This document shows positions 1 to 9,400 of a DNA stretch of 20,955 bases, piece by piece; position 1 is the stretch's first letter, and each line of letters starts with the position of its first letter. The notes beneath the pieces are model-generated. The model did no database searches. It had not been told where the DNA came from and was given only the letters and a program-made list of their open reading frames with translations. The stretch covers positions 1,115-22,069 of the forward strand of contig BDDC01000388.1 in assembly GCA_001662425.1 (NCBI GenBank). Reading direction: 5' to 3'. The position numbers and the translations under genes are program-made. Source of the stretch: Chlamydomonas sphaeroides. Lineage: Eukaryota; Chlorophyta; Chlorophyceae; Chlamydomonadales; Chlamydomonadaceae.

Positions 1-2955
1 TCACTGCCGCCGGCACCAGCACCGGCGGCTTCGGTGGCCCCGGCGCCAGGGGTGGCTGCTGCGGGACCCTCAGCCGCTGCGGCCCCGGCCTCCACGCCGT
101 CTCCCTCCGCCGGCACCGGAGCAGCCCCACCGCTGCCGCCATCCGCCTCGGCAGGGGCCGCTCCGCTCCGGCCGCGTCCCCGGCCCCGGCCCCGGCCCCG
201 ACCCCGGCCACCTCGGCCCCTCCCAGCGTCCGCCTGCTCCCCTGCCTCCGCGGCCTCCTGCTCCCCTGCCCCTGCCCCTGCCCCTGCCTCCGCCCCTGCT
301 GGCGCCGCCTCTCCGGCCCCAGCCCCCGCCGCCGCCGCCCTGGCCGCCGCCCGCATGGCCTCCTCCGTGGCGCACCCCAGCGCGTCCCGCAGCTCCGCCA
401 GGCTCAGGGACGCGGGCGCCAGCCACTCCTCGGCCAGCAGCTGCGGCTGGCCGGGGCCGCACACCGCCAGCCACACCAGCACCTCGCCCTGCAGGAGGGG
501 GCGGGCAGGCGGAGAGGCGGAGGGGTTGTGGGCGATGGGGTGTGTCTGTGCACGGCTGCTGTGGCGTGCGGGCGATAGGCACGAGCGTATGAGCGGAGGG
601 AGTGAAAGGCCATAGACAAGCGTGGCGGCGAGCAGCCGGGGTGTGGGCAGGCGGCCCCATGGTCGGCCCGGCCCAGGGTAAGCGGGCCGAGTGCCGGGCC
701 TCACGCCCCGCCACCCGGCCCACCTGCAGGCTGGCGCTGCCGTCAGCAGGGGGAGGAGGGGGCATGAGAGCAGTAGCCGGCGCCAGTGCGGGCGGTGGCG
801 GCGGCGGCAGCAGCAGGGGCGGCTGCGCGAGCGGGGGGCCCAGGGCTTGCTGCTCCGGCGGCTGCGCAGCCCAGGGCTGCGGCGGCGGCTCCTGGCCAGC
901 AGGCGGCGGCGACGGAGTGCCCTGCGTAGCGTCGTCCCCCGGCGGGCCGTGCAGCTGTGGCGAGGGCGCTGTGGCCTGCTCCTGCGGCGGGCCCTGCCCA
1001 GCGGACGGGTACAGCGGCCCTTGCCCTGGGCCCTGCGCCAACGGAAGCTGCTGCTGCTGCTGCTGCTGCTGTGACGGCCCTGGCGGCGGTCCCTGAGCAG
1101 CAGCCGGCTGCAGCCCCCCGGCGGGGTGGTGCTGGCACTGGTCGGGTAGCGGCCCAGCCGGCGGCGGCGGCAGCAGCTGAGGGAGAGGGCCCGCGGCTGG
1201 CGGCGCCCCGCCGGGCAGCGCCAGGTGCTGCTGCGTCTGCAGGGCGGCGGGCCGCTGCGGCGGCGGCAGCAGGCTGGCCCGCAGCGCCGTAACGACGCGG
1301 TCGGCCACCGCAGCCCGCCCACCCGCGGGACCGGCGCTGGCGGCGCCGTCGGGCCCCTGCTCCTGCGCCTCCCAGTCCGCCGCCGAGCCGTACGCCCCGC
1401 TGCCGCTGGCGCCGCCGCCGCTGGCCGGCGAGGCCCCGCCACTGGACGGCTGCCGCTGCCGCCTCCGCTGCCGCGCCCGGCCGTCCTCCTCCTGCTCCTC
1501 CGCCACGCCCGTCAGTTGCCGCTCCCGCGCGGCCTGCTCCCGGCCCATTTCCCCCTGCAGCTCCCGCACCGCCGCCTCCGCCTCCGCCTCCGGCCCCACG
1601 GCGTCGCCTGGCTCCGGGCTGCCCTCGCCGCCGCCGCCCTCGCCGCCGGTGGCGCCCCGCGGCGGCCGCAGCAGCGGCGCCAGGCTCTCGAGCCGCCCGG
1701 CCGCGGCCGTGAAGCCCTCCCACCAGGCCGTGCTCGCGGCGGCAGCTGCCGCGGCCCGGCGCTCCCGCTCCGCAGCCGCAGCCGCGGCCGCAGCCGCGCC
1801 ATTCTGCTGCCGCACGGCGCCCGCCTGCGCCGTGCCGCGCTGGCGGCCCCGGCCGCCGCCTGCGCCCCGCGCTGGCGGCCCCGTTGCCACGGTGCCGCCG
1901 GCCCCGGGCACCTGGGGCTCACCAGGTCCCGCCGCCGAGTCCGGCCCGGGCTCGGGGCCGGGACTGGGCGCGCGGTAGCGTGAGGGCGCCACCCGCCGGC
2001 GCTTGGACCGGCGGCCGCCGTCGCCCTCGGCCTCCTCCGCCGGCTGCTGTGGAGGGCCGGCCGGCGTGGGCTCAGCCCCCGACTGAGGCTCCGCAGCTGC
2101 CGCCGAACCCTGCGCTGGCTGTTGCCCCGGCGCTGCTTGGTCCCCAGCAGGACCGGCGCCCGGCGACCCTGGCTGCGGAGGAGGCTCTTGCTGCGCCTGC
2201 TGCTGGGCCCCCTGCTCCGGCGGCGACCCCGGTTGCCGCTCGTCAGCGCCGTCGCCACCGCCGCGGCCGCCGGCGCTCCCACCGGCGCCTGCATCGCCCC
2301 TGCCCGGGTGCGGGGGCCGGGGCGGCGGCATCCCGGCCGGGTTTGGTGCGGCCGGCGCCAGTCTGGGCGGCGCCAGACCGGGCGGCAGCGGGACGGCTAG
2401 GTCCGACAGGTCCAGGTCTGCGCAGATGCCGGGGCCATCCTAGGGGCAGGGACAAGGAGCACCGCAGCGGATGGCCGGGAGCGCGGCGAGCAGGCCGGGG
2501 TGTTGGCGGGGAGCGGTGGCTGCTGCCAGGCCCCCGGGCCCTCCCCCCGGGCGGCCGCACCTGCAGTCCCACTGCCTGGGTGGCCTGCGCGATGGCGGCG
2601 GACAGGGAGACCACCGCGGCGCGGCTGCGGGCGTCGTACTCGGCCACCCTGGGGGCAGCGAGGGCCCGACGGGAAGTGGCAGCGGTGGGATGCGCCGGCG
2701 GCCAGCGGGGCGACGGCCGGGGCGCTGCGCCTGGGCGAGGCCTGGCTGCGGGGCTCACCTGAACGGCGGCGTGCGCTGCATGCCGTGCATCGGCGGCGGC
2801 AGTGCGGCCACGACGGCTGCGGCGCTGGGCGCCAGCGGCAGCACCTGGAGCCCCTTCCAAGCGAACGGCTGCAGAGCCGCCGTGGGCCCTGGAGCGGTGC
2901 CCGACAGCGCGCTCCCCATGCCGCCGGGTGCGCCCATACCGTCGCCTGTTGCCAT
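1..2955 (-). CDS. SNAPC3/SNAP50-like protein with long low-complexity middle (partial, 3' end off the left edge)
   Basis: Model: complement(join(<1..488,724..2439,2561..2648,2759..2955)). All three introns are GT-AG and keep frame (phases 2, 0, 0). The ATG at 2955-2953 opens a non-repetitive N-terminus (residues 1-95) containing PFAWKGLQVLPLAPS and then VAEYDARSRAAVVSL. Residues 96-667 are P/G/Q/A-rich and probably disordered, with a basic cluster RRSKRRR at about 238-244 (likely nuclear signal) and a run of eight Gln. The last visible exon begins GEVLVWLAVCGPGQP and continues with SLSLAELRDALGC, then Ala/Gly/Glu-rich and RGRG-rich sequence that stays open to base 1. An xLxELRDxxxC block after a short hydrophobic strand is typical of the SNAPC3 family (SRD2 in plants), a subunit of the complex that binds snRNA gene promoters for Pol II and Pol III. 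The cysteine/histidine-rich C-terminal domain of that family would lie outside the window, so the assignment is tentative. The exon structure is more certain than the function. The gene is divergent from the XRRA1-like gene. Confidence 0.5.
489..723 (-). other. Intron 3 of the SNAPC3-like gene
   Basis: On the minus strand the exon ends CTGCAG and the intron begins gtgggc at 723; the acceptor is ctgcag ending at 489. The 235-bp intron is phase 0 on both sides. Reading through it gives Cys/His/Pro-rich sequence unlike either exon, which supports its removal. Confidence 0.7.
1048..1071 (-). repeat. (CTG)8 trinucleotide repeat encoding polyglutamine
   Basis: Eight uninterrupted CTG units on the plus strand are read as eight CAG (Gln) codons on the minus strand, inside exon 3 of the SNAPC3-like gene. 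The flanks are also Gln/Pro-rich, so this is part of a disordered segment. Confidence 0.9.
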
Positions 2956-3493
2956 GTTTGGTGGTTGGTATGGCCGCGCTAGGCAGCGCCGCTACAAGGG
3001 CCCAGGGTTCACATCACTCGCGCTCCCGCCAGAACGGCAGACCTCAGCCAAACGGTTCGCTATTGTTCCATGTTGTGCACAAATGTTCAGGGATCGTGTT
3101 ATGCAGCTGAAGGCCGCAATCCGGCCCCTTCCGTTCGCTGACCGATGCACGAGGTTGGGCACTATGTGCTAGTGCAAGATCCATACTACTCGACATGCTT
3201 TTATAACAATTCTGCACTGCGCTGGAACAAAATTTGACGCAGCTACGCAGAAAGGCCAACTTCGAGGAACACTTGCGAGCGATATCATAGCAGCGTTGTG
3301 TGTTTAGTCCATAGAAGTCTGCCCTAAATCTTTATCGTCTTGCGGTGTCACCAGACAAGTGCCGCGGTCACATCCCGGCTTGGCATTCGTGCAAGTGTCG
3401 CCATCCGTAGACGAATGGCCATGCACTTCGTAGAATGGCAGTCGCGGGTTTCGTGACCGCCTCTGGTGAAGAAGAGGCGTGCGCGGCTCGGCC
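2956..3493. promoter_or_regulatory. Divergent intergenic region, probable shared promoter zone
   Basis: This 538-bp gap lies between the minus-strand start at 2955 and the plus-strand start at 3494. The part from about 3040 to 3340 is visibly richer in A/T than the surrounding coding DNA. A TATA-like TTTTATAA lies at 3199-3206. I see no exon with convincing coding character. Transcription start sites cannot be placed from sequence alone. Confidence 0.5.
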
Positions 3494-6400
3494 ATGGAGG
3501 AGGAAGGGGATGTCCTGGACACAGCAGGCTCGCCCAGCGCGTCCATGTCGACGTCACAGCAAGCGCTTAGATCGAGGTGGGCAAGGGGGGCGTGTGGGGT
3601 GTAGGCTAACTGTGGCTAGGAGGTCCTGACAGCCCGGGTAGCCCCCAAGTCTCCACTCCGTTTCACCACAGCCTGCCTGCCTACCCTTCCATACCACAGC
3701 TCTCAGCGCGCTGAGGCGCAAGCCCCTGAAGGCGACGCCGAGCCCATTGCCGAGCCCTCTAATAGTGCTATGGACGACGTGGTCCCCAACGATGCCTCGG
3801 GCGGTGGCGAGCGGGCAGACTCTGAGCCTGGCGCCGAGGCCGACGGCTTGACGGCGGGCGCAGCAGGTACGCCTGGGCAAGCAGCAGCTGCGACACTGCA
3901 TAAAACTGCAGCACAGGGCCCCGGGCTGCTGTGAGCGGTTGCTCGGGGCTCGAAGAGATGCCGTTGGGATGCGCAAGCTCCAGCCCAGCTGCCAGCGCAA
4001 CAACGTGGCGGAACGCGAAGCCTCCAACCCAAAACGCTGACCGCCCTGCTGCAACCCAACACAGACGGTGAAGCCGCTGGTGCTGCTGCTGATGGAGGCG
4101 GCGCGGGGACCAGCGGTGGAGGCGCGGACGGTGAAGGCGAGGAGCCGCCTCCGCCTCAAGCGGACGCCTCCGCCGCCCTGACCAGCGACTCGTCCCGCCC
4201 CGAGGCGCAGCCCTCGGTCCTGTCCGAAGGACCCCATGGAGCCGACCCTGACCACGAGCCGGAGGCTGGCCCTGACGTCGCGGAGGGCCCGGCGGCGGCC
4301 AGGTCGTCGCCTCGGCTGCTGGGCTCTGGCGGGGGCGCTGTGGTGGAGGTGCCTCCGCTGCCCCTGGGCGACCAGGTGGACGAGCAGCGGGCGGGGGCCA
4401 TCGCGCAGCGGCTCATGGTGGGTGCGGCCGAGGGAGCGATGACGGGGACGGGCGATGGGGAGGGTGGGCTGGTGAGCGGCAATGAACGATGGGGTTCAAG
4501 ACGGGGTGCCGAGGGGTTGGGTGTGGGTCTGGGCAGGCCTGGGCTGGCGCAGGCTCGGCAGCCGGGCCTCAGCTCCCTGCGCCCCTTGCCTCCGCCTCTT
4601 TCCGGCCCCCAGGAGCAAATCGGCAGCACCCGGGCGTCCATGGAGGGCGAGGCCCCCAGCGGCGCCGCGGGAGGCAGCCGCCCCGGCAGCGCCGCCCGCG
4701 GCAGCGGCACCGGCAGCCGCCCTGCCAGCGCCCGCGGCAGCCCCAGCCGGCCGGGCAGCGCCGCCCGCGGCAGCCCATCCCGGCCCATCAGCGCCGCCCG
4801 CGGCAGCCCCAGCCGCCCCACCAGCGGCGGCCCCATCCCGGCGCCCACGGCACCGCCGCCTCGGCCGAGCTCCGGCTCCCGCGGCAGTGAGCGGCCGTCG
4901 TCGGGTCTGCCGCCGCTGCCCACGGGCGCCATGTCAGTCACCGAGTCGTCCCTGGCCCCTTCGCCGGACCTGCGCAGCCGGGCGGGGTCGGCCCCCACGC
5001 GCCCGCCCAACGCCGCCCTGAGCGGGCCGGTGCCCCGTGCCTCTATGCCCGACATGGGGCCGGCGGCTCCGCTGCGGGCAGCGTCCCCGACCACGGAGGA
5101 GCTGGAGGCCTTTGCCGCCGCCTACAGCTACGTGCCGCCGGCGCTGATGGCGGAGCTGTCGCTGGGGGCTCGGTCAGCTGGCGGGGGCCAGGCAACGGCG
5201 CCTGCTGCCCCGCAGCGGAGCACTGGGACCGGGGCTCCGCCAGCTGGCGGCAGCGGAGCCCCCGCAGCGGAAGCCGGGACCGCGGCTGCGGCTGCTGGCT
5301 CGGGGCACCGAGCTGGCGGGCCGCTGATAGGGCCGTTCGTGGAGCGCCAGGGGGCGGGTCAGGGTTCGCCTGGCGTGCTGGGGAGCGGCCTGCCTCCGGC
5401 TGCCGGGCAGCGGCACCGCGTGCTGGGCTCTCCGCTGCACGCCTCCCACCTGGGCTCGGCGGGCGGCGGCAACCGTGCGATCGCGGGCGCGGCGGCGGCG
5501 GCGGCAGCGGCGGCCGCCGCGAGTGTGGCGGCATCGACGGCGGTGTCGGCTCGTGGCGCGGGCAGGCGGCCAGTGCCAGGTAGGGCGGTCGCACGCGCTG
5601 GTCGCGAGACTGGGTCTGGGTCTGGCAGTTCTGCATTCATCGCTGCCCTATCCCCAACTCCCAACTCCTTGATGTGTCTGCCCGTCCGCCGGCGCAGACT
5701 CGGCCCCCGCGCCGGACCAGGGCCTCGCTGCCCGCGGGCCGGTGCTGGGCCGCGTCGCGTCCAAGGAGCACGACGGCAAGGCCCGCGGAGGTGGCGCCGC
5801 AGCCGTCAAGGCAGCGCACGGCACCGCCAAGCCGCCCGCGGCCTCTGCGGCGGAGCAGCAGGCGGCGGCGACTGCGGCGGTGGCGGCGGCGCTGGGCGGC
5901 GCGATCTGCATCAAGTCCATCAAGAAGACGGGGGCGGCGCCGGGCCTCGAGCCGCCGTCGCCGTCCGAGTCCGGCAACGACGTTGGCTGGGGCGCCGCCG
6001 GCGTGCCCGGCCGCCGCGGCCGCCGGCTACCGCTGCACCCCGGCGGTGCCGCCGCCGCGGCACGGGCCGCCGCCGCCGCAACGGCGGCCTACTTTGCGCA
6101 CGTAGAGGCGGCCCTGGCGGACGGCGGCAACGCGGGCAGCGCGCCGGCGCTGCTGCCGTCGGGTCTGGCGCGGCGCCTGCGGGCGGCCCGGCTGATGGCG
6201 TCGGGGCCGCCGCCCTTCCAGCGCAGTGTGCGGGAGCTCCCGGCGCCGGCGACGCCAGCTGGTAGGTGGCGGGGTTGAGGGAGCCTGGGCCCGTTGGCAG
6301 CACGGCTTGCTGCTTGGGGTGGACTGGACGGCCGGGGGCTCGTGCCGGCCGCCTGGTTACCTCCTGCTTGGCCTGCAGTCCTCTTTCGCTTTGGATTACT

Positions 6401-9400
6401 CATTTGCCCATCCTCCCAACTCAGCCTGCTCCCTTCCTCCCCTCCCTCGCCCTCCCTCCTGCTCCGCCTTAGGTGTGCTGCTGGACGGCTTCATGCTGCT
6501 GGAGGCGGCGGACGAGGAGCTGCCGGAGGCGGTGCAGGTGCGGGGCGGGAGGGACGAGCGCGAGGGCAAACGGAGGACGCAACAAAGGCTCTGCAGGCGC
6601 GACGCAGCTAGTGGGACGGGCATCCCTCCCTTGATTGGCTCACACCGCAGCCACTCGCCGCCGACACCCCGCCCCTTCCCGCCCCTTCCCGCCCGCCCGC
6701 CCCGCCCAGACTGCCACGCTGGCGGGCCGCGCCATTGGCTCCGTGGAGTCGGCCGACTTGGCCTACTTCACCCGCCTGCGCTCGCTGGACGTGTCGGACA
6801 ACAGGCTGCCGGGCCTGGCACCGCTGGCGCCCCTGGCGGCGCTGACGCAGCTGCGGGCGGCGGCCTGCCGCATGGGCGGCCTGGGCGAGTGGCCCGCGGC
6901 GGCTGCGGCGCAGGTGGCTGCGGCGGAGGGCGGTGACGGGGAGGAGGGAAAGGAGGAGGGGCAGGAAGGGGAAGGGGCGGGTCCGGGCGCCGCGCTGGCG
7001 CTCCCGCCGCCCCTTCCCTCCCCCGCGCCCTTCCTGCTGCTGGAGGTGCTGGACCTGTCCTTCAACTGCCTGCTGCCGCACCAGGTGGGGGGAGCGGGAG
7101 GGAGGGGAGCAGTCGGCGGTGCTGCGACGTGGCTTGGCGCATGTCAGCAGGCCCAGCAGTGGGGGGCAATGGCTAAGGCCCTGACCCGCCCTCTTGCCCT
7201 CTTGCCCGCCCCGCCTCCAGGTGCTGCTGCCCGGCTGCCCGCTGGCCGCCCTCCCCCGCCTGGCGGACCTGGACCTGTCCTCCAACCGCCTGCAGCACTT
7301 GCCGCACCCAGCGGAGGTGGCGGCGGCGGCGGCGCAGCTGCAGCGGCAGGCGGCAGAGGCGGCGACAGGGGCTGGCGAGGGCGGCGGCGGTGGTGGTGGC
7401 GGTGCGGTGGCGGCGTTCCCGGCGCTGCGGCGGCTGCGGCTGGCGGACAATGGGCTCAAGGTGGGGCGCTGCGGCGCTGCGGCCCCTGGGTGCGGATGCA
7501 GCAAGAGGGCATGCACGGCGGGGGCAACCTACCGCCTGGCAGAGGCAACCTACCGCCTGGCAGAGGCCTGCACGACTTGCGCCTGTGGCATGCCCACAAC
7601 CCGTAGCCGCGCTGCTTTAAAACCCCGACCCCTTGTGCCCTCCTTGCCCCGGTGTGTAACTGTAGAACGCCGCGCTGGCCTCCCTGGCCGCGCTCAGCCC
7701 GCCCCTGCTCTCGCAGCTGGATCTCTCCCGCAACGCCATCACCGCCGCGCCGCCCCTGCTGGCACCCGGCCCCGGCGCCGCCTGGGCCACGCCGCCAGGC
7801 ACCGCGCAGGCAGCGCCCGAGGGCTCGCAGCCGCCTCCTCTCCAGGCTGAGGGCTCTGGCGCCTCCCACCACTCCGCCCCGGCCGCGGGCCCGAGCTCCT
7901 CCCTCGCAGTACACCCTGCCCTCGCCGTCTCCGCCTCGGCGCCCTCCCTGCCTGCCGCCACCGGTGCCGCCACCGGCACCGGCACCGGCCCGCTGCGGTG
8001 CCTAGTGGTGCTGGACCTGAGCCACAACCGGGTGGCGCAGGCGGAGGGCCTGGGCCCGCTGCTGGAGCTGGCGGCGCTGCAGCGGCTGCTGCTGGCGGGC
8101 AACCCCCTGGTGCGAATGCCAATACGCAGGGGATGGGGTCAGGCGGGCCCAAGAGCCAGGACCAGTGCAGCTTGCCTCTTGCGTTCCCCGCGCTCCTGTG
8201 CCGCGCACGGCTCGCCTGACCGCCCCCCCCGCCCGCCCGCCCCACCCCGCACGCCACCTCGGCCCAGCGGCCCCGCCTGGACGCCTCCCCCTCCTCCTAC
8301 AAGCTGGACTGGGGGCCCTCGCAGCCCACGCCCGCGCGCCCCTCCGTGGCCGCCTCGCTCACCGCCCGCTTCGCGTCCATCCCGGACGACCCGCCCACAG
8401 CGCCCGCCGCCAACCTGGCAGCGGCGGCCGCGGCGGCCGTGACGGCGGCGGCTGCGCCAGAGCGGGTGACGGAGGCGTTTGAGCGGACGGATGCCACCAT
8501 CGAGCAGTGGCGCCTCAACACGGTCGTCGAGGTGAGGGCAGCGAGCGGCTAGATGGGAGGCGTGAAGCGGAGGGGCCAGTTGGGGCGTATGAGCGGGTTG
8601 CACTGGCGGGGAGCCGTCGGTTGGTATGCGGAGCACCGTGCATTCTGTAGCTCTCCAGCTGCCTCGCTGCTCCCCTGCTGCCCCTCTGCTGCACAGGGGG
8701 ACGAGGAGGAGGACGACGACGACGAGGGCCCCGCCGAGCCTGACAACACCTTCCTCACCGGGGTGGGCATCGCGGAGAAGCGCGCGCGGCGCAAGGGCGG
8801 CGAGGAGGAGGAGGCCGACGAGGAGGAGGGCGAGGAGGGCGAGGAGGCCGAGCCCGGCTGGGAGCCCAGCGCGACGCAGCTGTCAACGCTGCCGTCCGCG
8901 CCCTCGGCGCCGCTATGGGAGGCCATCAGCGACCCTACCGAGCGCCTGGCGGTGGCGCTGGGGCTGGACCCGCTGGCTCTGCCCATGCACACGGGCGCGC
9001 TCACCAACGATGCAGCGGGTGAGGCGGGCGGGGGCCAGGCAGGGTTGGCGGGGCGGGGTAGGGCAGGGCAGGGGTCAGACTGGTGGCGGGTAAGCGGGCA
9101 TGGGGCGGCGAGTGGGGAGGACCCGACGACATGAGGCTCCATCAGCTTGCCGCGGCATGAGGCTGTGCCGCTGGCGGGTGACCGTGCTCCTGGCGTCTTC
9201 TCGCCACAACCACAACTGCCGACCCTCCTGGCCTTCCCTCGTCCCGCAGGCGCCATCGCCGCGCTCCGCTTCGCCCTGGCTCACCCGCTGGTGGAGGCGG
9301 ACGAGGGCCTGGCGCCGCCGCCCCGCTACACAGCCACCACCACCGCAGCGGTTCTCAAGCGCAGGGCGCGGCGGCCGGCGCCCAGCGGCGGGCGGCTGGC

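Noticed and set aside
34..1983. Several long plus-strand reading frames (Ala/Pro/Arg-rich)
   Set aside because: They are antisense shadows of the GC-rich minus-strand exons. The minus strand has consistent splice sites and phases; these do not.
4156..5094. Long minus-strand frame opposite exons 3-4 of the XRRA1-like gene
   Set aside because: It crosses an intron of the plus-strand gene and mirrors its repeats, as expected for a shadow frame in high-GC DNA.
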